DNA from: a virus
Virus record (IMG/VR): IMGVR_UViG_3300042345_000469
Location: 1-64,000 of that record
Direction: 5' to 3' (one strand)
DNA length: 64,000 nt
Below, piece by piece: positions 49,201 through 59,500 of the stretch. Position 1 is the first letter of the stretch; every line of letters begins with the position of its first letter. The notes under the pieces are model-generated. The model was not told the origin of the DNA. It did no database searches and saw only the letters and a program-made list of their open reading frames with translations. A program made the translations under genes and the position numbers.

Positions 49201-51933
49201 TTCACCCACTTGGAATCTATTAGAATTCAATACCACATATGATATTTTTGTTGCATTTAGTTTTTCTGCATAAACACCAACTGCACTACTGGTAGATCCT
49301 ACAAATTCTTCGCCAACTAACAAATCATCAGTTTTTCCTGTTGGACTGATAATTGAAGAAAGTGTTAGATTTGGAAGTTCTGGTTCAGATGTATCATTTG
49401 ATTCATATATTCCATATAGTATTGTTACATCTGGTTCAAGTAAACAAATATCTTCGTCCTGAACTCTTGTTCCATATGGATAAGTTCCATAAGTAAGTCC
49501 ATCATTATTCGTAGTGGCACCTACACCGGAATAAGCATACTTAGACTTATCAACTACAATTGTCTTTACTCTATTTTTATTCTTAACTTTTGACTTAATA
49601 TTCGTTTTTCTTAGTGTTGCAATTAATCTTCCTGTTCCAGAAGTAGTTTGTAATCCATTAATCGTTAATTCTCTGCCGCCATTAGAAAATACAAGTTTAT
49701 CTGAACTTAAACTCTCAGTAACACCAGAATTAGTGATAAGTACATATCTTTCTTCATCAAATGGTAAGAAAGTTTCAGTGGATTCTGCAGAAACTGTATT
49801 CGTAGAATTGGTAGTAATAGTTACATTATATTGATTTCTTACGGTTAATGATGAGTCCGTCAAGTCCACTGAAGCAATATTTCTCTTTGGTAGTGTTGTA
49901 TATAATGTATTATCAATTGATGACTGGAAATTAGAATATAAAACTCTAAAATCACTTGGGTTAATGTCAGATGTAGGTAGTCCACCATCACAGACACCAG
50001 AAACTGTAGTTACACCAGAAATTGTAATAGAACTCTGAGAAACTGTTTCTATTTTAGCAAAGGTATTTACCGATAGACCTGGATTTGAAAATGCAACAGT
50101 TCCTCCAACAGTTGCAATTCCTGTGAAGATAAAGTCAGAGGAGGTTACAGTGCTAATTCCACCGCCAGTAGCAGTTATTTTTACTTGTCCAACATTTGCT
50201 AGTACAGATTGCTTAATATCTGCAGTAAATGTTGATCCACTTCCCACTATTCCATACAAAGATCTTACTTCATTTGTAGAATATGCAGTGAGAGCAGTGG
50301 AAACTCTTGTATTTTCTATACCATCAAATATAAATCTTTCACCAACTAAAAATGATCCTTTCGTATTATATGCTGTTATAATACCTGAATTAGAAGCATT
50401 ATATCTTAGGAAACCAGTTGCCCCACTAGATTTTCCTTTAATATAAGTTGGTGTAGTAAGTGTGATTGGTTCATTTAAAGAAATTTCAGTATAAGTTTGA
50501 ATATCATATAAAGCAATATCCCACTCATTAGCATTTGGAGTGGAAGTGTTATAAGATCCAGACTCCAGTGCAAAATCATATACTCTTGCTAGTCCTATTT
50601 CTTTTCCTGCAGCACTAGTCTGGTTTGACCCTACTCTACGATCTCTTAAACTTAATGCATATGAAGTTGAAATTCCAAGTGATGGTGATCCATATACTCT
50701 GTTGAGAGTATAAGTTGGTCCTGTAACATAATTTACGCTTTGATCTTCTAGTAATTTTGTAGTTCTTGGTTTTTCAAAATCAAGATATGTTGTTCCTACT
50801 ACATCTATTTCATATCCGCTTACAAATGCCTTTAATGGAGATATAACATAAGTTCCTAACTCATCAGATGCTTTATTATTATTGTATGTTAATTGTCCAT
50901 CTCTAAACACACCATTATTTCCTTTTAGATCATCTAGAGTTTCATTAACAACAAGAGTTGGTGGTTTTACATAATAATTTCCAGATTCGTCATATGTTCT
51001 TCTTGCTAGCTCCTTCTCAAAAATATTATAATCGGGATTGGTAATCTGTTGTTGTAAAATTCCATTTCTAACTTCTAAAAGTTGTACAAAATTAGAAGTT
51101 AATTCTGAAGATGTATTATCTAATGGTATTTTTGTAAGTATTGCCTGAATCTGCAATCTGTCAGCACCTGGTGCCGCATAATTTGAAAATCCCTGAGCAT
51201 TGTCATTAATATCAATATCAAAATCGGAATTTACGATAGTTTCTGTAACTTCTAAACCAACTTTATAACTTGGTTTATTTCCATATTGATCTAGAAGAAT
51301 TGATTGTTCTTCAACATCTACAAAATGTCCTCTTAAATAATAAACACCATTAGATATGTGAGCAGAAGAGGCAATTGAATTTGGATTTCCACCTATAGTC
51401 AGTGCAAATCCATCTCCGGGTTGAATAATTACTGAATTATCTTCATTTATGGTACTTGTTTCAAATATTCCGTCTTCTACGATTAAAATTTCATCCGCAG
51501 CAAAACCTTGTAAACTATTAGTAGCAGTATCTGATCCTAAAAAATTTACATATAGTGTATTATTTCCTCTTTCCGAATTAGTTAAATCTAAAATTCCAAC
51601 TACCTGAGCTCTAACACCACTACTAGATCCTCTAATTCTTGCTCCAATCAAGTATGGCAAATAATCTAAAACTGCCGATCCAAGATAATTTTCTTGGAGT
51701 TCTACTGCATAATAATTATCAACATAGTTAATATTTCCAGGAATTACAACCGATCCTTCCTTAAAAAAGTGATCTCCAAGTTGTTCTATTTGACTTTGGA
51801 GAGTTGATTGTAATGTTGTTAGTTCTCTAGCCTGTACTGGATAACCTGGCTTAAAAAGAACTCTATAGTATTGATTTTCTCGATCAAAGTCATCAAAATA
51901 TGGAAATACGTTTAGGTTAGTTTGCTGTGGCAT
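46249..51933 (-). CDS. DUF4815-type large tail/baseplate protein, 1894 aa
   Basis: 1894 residues. The N-terminal region FPYFDDFDRENQYYRVLFKPG with ARELTTLQSTLQSQIEQLGDHFFKEGSVV and ELARRTYDESGNYYVKPPTL is the DUF4815 signature of tail and baseplate proteins in T4-like marine phages. The middle is beta-rich and carries several VGExVxGxxSGAxA units (for example YIKGKSSGATGF, VGEEFVGSTSSAVG, KLRGQTSGAEATI). The last 250 residues change to Pro-rich linker and then a basic tail with a Gln run (residues about 1876-1890) and NKNKRR. The poly-Gln tail lies on CAA/CAG codons. Seven bases separate it from the gp8-like gene. Confidence 0.85.
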   Translation of the reverse strand: MPQQTNLNVFPYFDDFDRENQYYRVLFKPGYPVQARELTTLQSTLQSQIEQLGDHFFKEGSVVIPGNINYVDNYYAVELQENYLGSAVLDYLPYLIGARIRGSSSGVRAQVVGILDLTNSERGNNTLYVNFLGSDTATNSLQGFAADEILIVEDGIFETSTINEDNSVIIQPGDGFALTIGGNPNSIASSAHISNGVYYLRGHFVDVEEQSILLDQYGNKPSYKVGLEVTETIVNSDFDIDINDNAQGFSNYAAPGADRLQIQAILTKIPLDNTSSELTSNFVQLLEVRNGILQQQITNPDYNIFEKELARRTYDESGNYYVKPPTLVVNETLDDLKGNNGVFRDGQLTYNNNKASDELGTYVISPLKAFVSGYEIDVVGTTYLDFEKPRTTKLLEDQSVNYVTGPTYTLNRVYGSPSLGISTSYALSLRDRRVGSNQTSAAGKEIGLARVYDFALESGSYNTSTPNANEWDIALYDIQTYTEISLNEPITLTTPTYIKGKSSGATGFLRYNASNSGIITAYNTKGSFLVGERFIFDGIENTRVSTALTAYSTNEVRSLYGIVGSGSTFTADIKQSVLANVGQVKITATGGGISTVTSSDFIFTGIATVGGTVAFSNPGLSVNTFAKIETVSQSSITISGVTTVSGVCDGGLPTSDINPSDFRVLYSNFQSSIDNTLYTTLPKRNIASVDLTDSSLTVRNQYNVTITTNSTNTVSAESTETFLPFDEERYVLITNSGVTESLSSDKLVFSNGGRELTINGLQTTSGTGRLIATLRKTNIKSKVKNKNRVKTIVVDKSKYAYSGVGATTNNDGLTYGTYPYGTRVQDEDICLLEPDVTILYGIYESNDTSEPELPNLTLSSIISPTGKTDDLLVGEEFVGSTSSAVGVYAEKLNATKISYVVLNSNRFQVGEIITFKESGITATVTAFDAGDNNITANYTFDNGQRNTIYDYSRITRKSNSKEPVRKLKIAYESASFSTSDTGNITTADSYNQFDYCDIPSVNGIRNTDILDIRPRVSNFAVTTSALSPFEFNARSFTSSGNSASNVLASDESILLNYSYYLPRIDKIYLTKDGVFQLNKGEPADNPQPPVDIDDALNIATITLPAYLCNVNDASLNLAEHKRYRMKDIHSLENRIKNLEYYTSLSLLETDTSNLFIRDVNGLNRFKSGFFVDDFSTTSAQKKVTIVKNSIDIENSELRPSHYTTEVDLIIGSNSLIGLGVTANPQADLRYVTDLNGTNIAKSKELVTLNYVEVEEIVQPYATRIESVSPFRVGYYGGTINLIPSSDVWVDTVRLLANTTEISTNYIQSESQITAAELDKQSGFGPVTWGSWETVWTGSTKAVDTRTVNVGYYIIKEDLETTTKTGTSTRTGVRKITKDEFKNVSLGDTVLSTEISSYMRSRNIEFVAKRLKPITRVYSFFNGVDVNRYITPKLLEISMISGTFQVGETVEGTIVSSSTSGLGVIQSDPKITFRVATANHRYGPYNLPTDISKANPYNVAETLPSEYSSTSTVLNIDTFSLSQQPQGEFSGFVQSGMKLRGQTSGAEATITQVRLVTDRNGVVMGSFFIPNPNVFGNPTFQTGTKLFRMTSSSTNSLIDSTITSAEEKFYSEGKINRVQENILSVRTVRTETQTVIESKVESSTGPTAVVATTIVGNTLPPYVPPAPPVLPTPNDDGIVPLDESLGSQEPQSTYPEPEPPIDPPIESDPPVNDVPPPPSIPEDGTPKDPKKNKNVRTSYTNVDGVSTPFTQVKYKGKWYTGPELIKKIGKKAAASEFRKNNVKLTELDKNPIYAALSLNNKETKVSKGTVFTLQNTLPGTPERAQAELLRKNKLTGQQKIKQGSTGFKATALGVVKVPAIKNKGSNSTRTNPPPAPPTQQQQQQQKQQQNKNKRR

Positions 51934-51939
51934 AATTCT

Positions 51940-53496
51940 TTAGAATTGCAAAATGACTTTGATATCTTCTTTTTGATTAGACGACCTAGTTATGGAAGGT
52001 CTATTATCAACATAAATTATATTACCGGAATACTTCTCAACCTCTGGATTTGAGGTTCCATTAAAAAATGTTTGCCCAAGGTAATACTTTCTATTATTTA
52101 TTGTGGTAGAGACACCTGTAAATGATGTATCAATACCAAGACCACTAACTCCAGATGCTGTAATTGTCAATGATCCACCTGTTTCTGGAAATGCTGTAAA
52201 TCTATGCAATTTAAATCCATACAACGTATCTGGATTTTTAGATCCATCACTATTAAATCCAACCAAAGTTCTATCTTGCCAATACTTTAATACTCCAGTA
52301 TTCTTATCATAAGAAACTACTCTACCAACTGCAGTAGATCCTACACCAATAGTTTGAGATATTAAACTGTCAGCAATAAAATTTGCGGTGCTATATCCAG
52401 TTCCTACTAATTTTAAGGCAGATAGTGAACTAGCTTTACTCTCATTTAAAACCGAGTCTGAATTATAAGACAAAGGATTTTGTACTATTCCAACTCTTGC
52501 TATTTGATTTCCTGTTATAAAGTCTGGATTTTCATTATCATTTTCAATCCTTGAATAAACTAAAACTCTGTACGCACCCAACTCTCTATAAATGTCATAT
52601 CCATGTCCGTTTTGTGGTGGAATAATAACATCAAAAACTGGACTAGATGATCCAGTTGGAACAGTTCCAGAAACTAAATCAATTGTTCCATAAGTATATC
52701 CAGAACCACCATTTGTGACTATTACAGATCCTACTTTTGAGTCGGCATTGACTGTAATAGTACACTCAGCTCCAGCGCCATCGCCGTAAATAGGAACTCT
52801 GGTATAAGTTCTACTTGCAGTTCCTAAACCTACGCCTCTATTAGTTACTGTTACAATTTTAATTTGACCACTTGTTAGCGCATTATTTCTAACTGCAGAA
52901 TAATCTGAATTTGTTTCCCAATCAGAAGGAACAGGAATAAAATTAGTAGAATCAAATTTTACCAGTTCACTTGGTTTAATGGTAAACAAATATTTCCATA
53001 TATAACCGTCTTCGCTGTCTCCCGCTGATCTTGGTTCTAAATCAGTAAAAGTTGGCTCATCTAGAGATGGTTTTCCGCTAGGATTTTCTGGATCAACACC
53101 ATTATAAAGACAAATATAAACTCTATAATCACTATTAACTACATAGTAGTTTGCTGAATATAAATTTGTGGAATTTGATGGTACTGATACTTTAGTTCTA
53201 TTAATATCATGCCTATACATATCATAAATTGTTCCTGTTGTCCAAGTGACTTTTCTAACCACTTGACGAACATCACTACTCAAAATTTTCTTCAATGCAA
53301 TCATTGTATCCCAGTAATCATTCTGTTCATCAAAAGAATCTTTTGGTGCTGGAGGAACAGAATCCCAATTTGCATCGTAATTTGATGCATTTGGAAGACC
53401 TACAAAGGTATAATAGCTACTTGTGGTTGAAGTAGCTGCTGCGACAAAATTCTTTGCGTTTAATACTCTAAGTTGATCAGTTATAATTGCAGACAT
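51940..53496 (-). CDS. 8: gp8-like baseplate wedge protein
   Basis: Baseplate wedge subunit. 518 residues against 334 in T4. Matches T4 gp8 in the middle and end: YWDTMIALKKILSSDVRQVVRKVTW, then YRVYICLYNG, then GDSEDGYIWKYLFTIKPSE (T4 GDGYVWEYLFEIPPD), and the last strand IIYVDNRPSITRSSNQKEDIKVILQF (T4 MIYMENRPPIIMAMDQTEEINILFTF, by recall). Between them it has an insert with GGSGYTYG, the same unit as in gp14. Late promoter TATAAATA lies 17 bases before the ATG. Confidence 0.88.
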   Translation of the reverse strand: MSAIITDQLRVLNAKNFVAAATSTTSSYYTFVGLPNASNYDANWDSVPPAPKDSFDEQNDYWDTMIALKKILSSDVRQVVRKVTWTTGTIYDMYRHDINRTKVSVPSNSTNLYSANYYVVNSDYRVYICLYNGVDPENPSGKPSLDEPTFTDLEPRSAGDSEDGYIWKYLFTIKPSELVKFDSTNFIPVPSDWETNSDYSAVRNNALTSGQIKIVTVTNRGVGLGTASRTYTRVPIYGDGAGAECTITVNADSKVGSVIVTNGGSGYTYGTIDLVSGTVPTGSSSPVFDVIIPPQNGHGYDIYRELGAYRVLVYSRIENDNENPDFITGNQIARVGIVQNPLSYNSDSVLNESKASSLSALKLVGTGYSTANFIADSLISQTIGVGSTAVGRVVSYDKNTGVLKYWQDRTLVGFNSDGSKNPDTLYGFKLHRFTAFPETGGSLTITASGVSGLGIDTSFTGVSTTINNRKYYLGQTFFNGTSNPEVEKYSGNIIYVDNRPSITRSSNQKEDIKVILQF

Positions 53497-53512
53497 TTTA
53501 CCGTTTTTTATC

Positions 53513-53520
53513 TATTTATA
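53513..53520 (-). promoter_or_regulatory. Late promoter TATAAATA before the gp8-like gene
   Basis: Exact octamer directly after the stop of the giant protein, 17 bases before the ATG at 53496. Confidence 0.8.
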
Positions 53521-53521
53521 G

Positions 53522-56500
53522 TTATTGTTGTAATGTAGTTGAATATCCAACGTATCTCAATGGATTTAATCTTTGAACAATTGGTGATGTAGAAAGACCA
53601 GATATGCCATTTCGAGTATATGCTGTAAAGATTGTAGGATTCTTTCTTGTAGGAACACTTATTCTGCCCCAACTAAATTCACCATAGAAATTACTAAATC
53701 CAGTTCCAGTCAATCCATTATAATTCAAGACACTAACCACAACTCTTGAAACGTTAGTTACGCCGACTCCAGGAACGCTTGTAGATGCTATAGAAACTGA
53801 TGCAACCTTATAAACATTATCTAAACAAGTTGTACCAACGCCAACAATTGATGAGTTGGAATCTAGAGAAGTAATACCAAATCCAATATTAGAATTGAAA
53901 ACTGTAAAGTAATAATCTGTCTTAATACCACTAATACCAGTCGTTGCAATTCCAACATTAATGTTAGTATTTCTTAAGTAAGAATCTGTTGGAACAAATA
54001 AATCAAATACAATTCCAGTGGATGCAACACCAACAGTGGTAGTTTTTATGCCAACTATAATTCCAAAATCACCTTCATAAGTAACATCTTCAATTTTCTC
54101 ATAATTAAGTGCTGGATACTCAATTAAAACTTGAGGTGGTTTGGATGAAGTATATCCGAATCCAGGATTTGTAATTGTAAATGAAGTAACAATACCAGAA
54201 GTGATAGAAGAAATCGCTAAAGCAGTACTTCCTATTCCTACAGAAGTTCCAAATCCAATTGGATTTGAGATAGTAACTGAAGGTGTAGTTGTAAATCCAG
54301 ATCCACTATTAGATAAAGAAATAGAGGAAACTGTTCCTGCGGCAGATACTATTGCAGTTGCTGAAGCACCTACAATAGTGTCCTGAGAAGTTACTAAAAT
54401 CTTCGTCTTGAATGGTATTGTTGCGTTTTCTCTAGAATCATCAAAGAATATCTTTACGCTTTGTACAAATATCTCAGTTGAACCAATACCAACGTTACTA
54501 ATAATATTTGATAGTGGTTGGATGAGTGGCTCATATAACTCTCTATCCTTTCCAATTTCCTTTCCATTAATAATCTTATCCTCAGTTTGTCTACACCAAA
54601 TAAGTGGTCTAGATAGATCTTCATCAAGAGTTAATCCTGGTCCCGGATATGAATTTGTTTGAATGGTATCAGAAGCAACTATTTCGGTAACAAGTCTGTC
54701 ATCTTCTTTAAGTAGAACGTTATCACTATTCAGTCTTACATCATCTCCAATTTTTATAGTTTCTAAAATATCAGCAAAAAGAACATCTACAGACTCGGTT
54801 CCTTTATAGAATATAATCTTACAACTATCTCCTTCTTTTGGAGCTTCTGTAAATGTTATAATACTACCACCTTTGAAGATATATCCAGATCCTGGAACTT
54901 GTAGTACATCATTGATAAAGACCAATAAAGTCGCTTGAACATCAATATTTGATCCAACTCTTGCTCTAATTGAAGTTTGTGTTCCATTTATCTTTATTGG
55001 GAATGTTCTTCTTGTTCCATTAAATAAGTTTTCTATTTTATCAATTACTTGAAGGTCTCCTACTGACCAGGCAGAAAACGCATCGGAAAATACTTGATCA
55101 ATTGATAATTCAAAATTTCTAAATGGTTTAGAAGGATCAGTTGGTATTCCAGTCAATCCTCCAGTAGGTACAGTTAATACCTCCGAGACCTTATAAGCAT
55201 ATCCAAGATTTTTAATTTCAAAATCAGTAATACTAGATGCCTGACCAACAACAATGTTTACAGTTGCTGCAGTTCCTATACCCGAGTATCCAGGAGCATA
55301 TATTAGAGGAATATTTGAATAACTTAATGGAGAATCAAATACTACTACAGGAGGATTGGATGAAGTATATCCTGAACCTGGATTAGTGATAGTAACATTA
55401 TTGGAAACATGTCCAGAAGAAATGGTTGCAAATCCAATAAATTCATAATTAACATTTCCAATGCTTGCAGTTTTTACTCCAACATCCACAAACCCAATAG
55501 TTGGTGAATTCAGACTTATCAATACTGTGGAATCTGCAGTGATTCCCTGTGATGATGTATTTCCACTACCTATCAATACATGTGATATTCCTACACCAAC
55601 TATGGGAACGTCTATGAATGTAGATCCTATATTAATAGTATTAGATGAAGATAAACTCAATTTTTGAATAACACCATTTGAATTATTGATAGGAATAATG
55701 GTAGATCCAGCACTAATTGAAGTGGAGGTTTGAGTAATTATTTCATACTTTGATTGACCCCTATATCCAGATCCAATATTTCCAACACTAATTGAAGAAA
55801 TTGTTCCTCCAACTGAAACTATTGATGTTCCTCCTGCAGATACTAGCGGTTGATATCCAAATCCTTGAGAAGAAGCAACGGAAACAATCACTCCACCTCT
55901 AGGTATACTTGCAGTATTAACATCATATGATGTAGATGAAATACTTCCGGTGAATGCTAATGTTGTTATTCCGGCGCCATCGGACATCTTATAATCACCT
56001 TGAATGCTAATAGTTCCAAGTCTTTGTGGTTCTTGGAATATATTATTAATAAGAAGAATTATAGATCCTGTAGAAATTCCACTTACATCAGATTTATTTG
56101 AAGTTAATTTAAATTGTGTTTGAATTCCAGTAAATTGTTCAGATAATCCATCAAAAATATAATTTTTGTCATATGAATCAAGAGTTCCATTTTCAAGACC
56201 AGATCTTAAAAAAACTCTTCCACTAAATGTGGATCTTGTCGTAATTCCAGTATAGTCTCTAGAATCTGGTTTATTTGTGATTGTTCCTATTGGAGAGTTT
56301 CCATAAGGTGCTTCTACGAAATGTATAGTGTTATCAATGATATTATAGTTTCCAGTAATTTTTGTTATTAGAGATCCATTTAAATGGTTTGCTGGATCAG
56401 TTCCCATCCAACCTCTATCAACTAGAAGAACATTAGTACTTCCAAATCCAACTGTATTGACCTTTATAATTTCATTATCAACCTTAAGCAAATCTCCTCC

Positions 56501-59500
56501 AAATATCGAAGTTATTCCAGAAAGAGTAATAGTATTCTCATTTAATGAAGATGACCTCGATAGAAATGTAGTAGTTGATGTTGATACAATTGGCGTTTGA
56601 ATCAAATTATCAATAGAAATTAAAGACTTTGCATTCTGCTTTAATGAAGTTAATTTATGAGTAGTGCCAATACCAACAGAAGTCAAACTAAACACTTCTG
56701 GAACTGTTTTTAGTGCATTTTGAGCAGAAGATGCTAATTTAATATTAAGATCATTTACTTTAACAACAAAAACACTTGATGGTAGTTTATCAGTTGTTCC
56801 TATTCCAGTGATAGTTGTGGTTGCAATCCCAATTGGAGATCCATCACCTTCACTATATGCCAATTCTTCTCCAGTAACAAAATAATGCTTAGGAATTCTT
56901 ATTGTATCTTTTGTAATATCTACAATTGTAGAATCTGAAGCATTAAATACTCTTTGGAAAATAGGATTTTGTTGATGATATAGGTTGAATGATTTTTTAA
57001 TCGAATTGTAAGTCCCTTGATAACCTGTAAACTTGGAATCAATTCTTGCATTTTCCAAACTATAGAATTCAAAAGAATTATCTACATCAACAACGCGCAT
57101 AGCGTGCTGATAAACTCTAACATCAACATTTATATTTGGATTTGGTGTAAAATACAAACTGGTTCCTGTAGCACCAACACCAACTCCCATTGTACCTAGT
57201 CCAGAGGAAGACTCAACTATACCAAACTCAGCAAGATATGCATCAGTATCATCATCAACAACTGTAATCTCTGATGCTTGATATGTATTATTTGTTTTGT
57301 CCTCAACTACTACAAAATAATATGCTCCAGAATGATCTAAACTATAAGTTGAAATTTTATTTTGTGTTGGTGTGGGAGACGATGATATTGAAACATAACT
57401 GGACTGGACTTGACCGGTATTAAATGTCAATGATCCCGTATTAGTTCCTATAGTGCTTGCTACAGAAACTCTAACTGTATTGGCAATATATGTTGTTCCT
57501 AATCCAACATTTGGAGTAAAATCTAAGTTTATATTGGATCCAGAAATATAAGCGGTGTAAGAACCTATTCCATCTCCAACATATCTAACTCTACTTTCGT
57601 TTGAAAGTTGTCCATATTCAAGAATACTTACATTATTTCCATCGTGAATAAGAGTCAACTCGTTAAATTCATAATATTCTCCATTTGTGGACGAAAGTTC
57701 TACTAATACTTTAGATGCTCTATATGTTGATCCGATACCAACAATAGTTGTTTGTGAAGAAGTTCCTGATGGTATAGTCGCAGTGGATGATTTTAATTCA
57801 ACAATATTTCCAAGAGATGTACTTCCAATTCCAGAAATAATATCAGTAATTCCATAAGACATCACACTAATATCATAATCATTAACTAAGAAGTTCAATG
57901 GATAAAATCTTAAAGTTCCTTCAGATCCAAAAATAGAAAAATCAAAAGATCCTAAATCTCTATTAGTTTCAACTCTTGCATATTGACTCAAATAACCTTC
58001 TAGTCCATCATGTAATAATGAAACTAGATAGACCTGCCTCAGACCAGTAAATCTTTTGTCTCTTACATAAGTTACATATTTTTTGGATCTTATATCAGAT
58101 AGTCTAAAGGTATCAGCATTTGCATAGTTATTTTCTGCAGGAACATTTGAAAACTGATCACTGAAATCATCAATCATTAAAACTCTATTTCCAAGTGATT
58201 GGAATTCATCTTGGAGAGAGACTGTATTGAGAATAATTTCATTTGAAATATAATTATCAGAAATTTTTATAGTTTTTTCTCTAGCAAGATCAAAATCATT
58301 AACACAATTTAGATCTATTTCTTGAATTAAATCTGATATGCCAATAAAACTTCCTTCGTTTTGTGCAGTAGATATTCCCGTAAAAGATGCATCAATAGAC
58401 TCAATTTCCAAGTCACCAAATTTTTTGAAACCAACTGTGTGGTTTAAATTACCAATAGATTCATTCCAAGTTTCATAATCAACTTTCGATTTAATAGAAT
58501 ATGAAAAATACTGATAATAATTATTATCTGAAGTTACTTGTAGTGCATTATTTAAGAATCCAGTTTCTTTATTCCACCCCTTGTTCACTACTGCAGATGG
58601 GCCTATTAAATAGACAGCATTAAAATCTTGCACATCTCCAATAGTTCCTTTGGCGTTTGAAGTTTCTCCTCTAATAAATTTACCTTGATCAAATGAATCT
58701 GAAGAAGAAACTTTAATCTGTTCTGTGTCAGAATTCCACTCTAATACAGTTCCAGAATAAGATTCGCTAGTAACCTTTTCACCTACTATAAATGCACCTG
58801 GTTTCAATACAGGATTAAAAACTGGAAAGTATTTTTCAGGAACAACGATGCCTGCAGAATTTTCTGCATTAAATGTTCCGGGAATTTCTGATCCAGATAA
58901 GTAATTTGAAAGATTATATGTAATAGAAGCTCCAGATCCTCCATATTGCGGACTTACTGAAGTTAATGTAAATAATGCATAATCATAATTCTTTGAGTTA
59001 TATCCCTTTGCAGTTGTTGCTATGCCAACACTTACATTTTCAACCAGAACTCTATCGCCAACATTAAATGGAAAAGTCTGACCAAAACTATAGTTTACAC
59101 CAAGTTCTATAGTTACATCTTTTGTGGAATTGTTAAATGTTACATTGTCAATGGATACTCCATTTGAGTTATTAATAGGCACAATACGTGGTGTTGCATT
59201 ATTAATTCCATCAGTATTTTTTATAATATCAACTTCTTTTGTTTTTATATTAAATTTCAAATCAACATCAGTAACGACTTTATTTGTAACTGAATCAATA
59301 ACTACTAAATTTGGAGATAATGTGTAGTTAATTCCAACAGAAGAAACGCCGATGTTATCAAAAGTGGAAAGTGGTTTAACTTTTAATACTTGAGGTAGTT
59401 TGGAAGATGGACTCAGAGTAATATCTGATGGATAATCAAATCCAATATCATCAATGTCAATTCGATTAATGTTTCCAATTGAACTAGTGTTTGGATTTAA

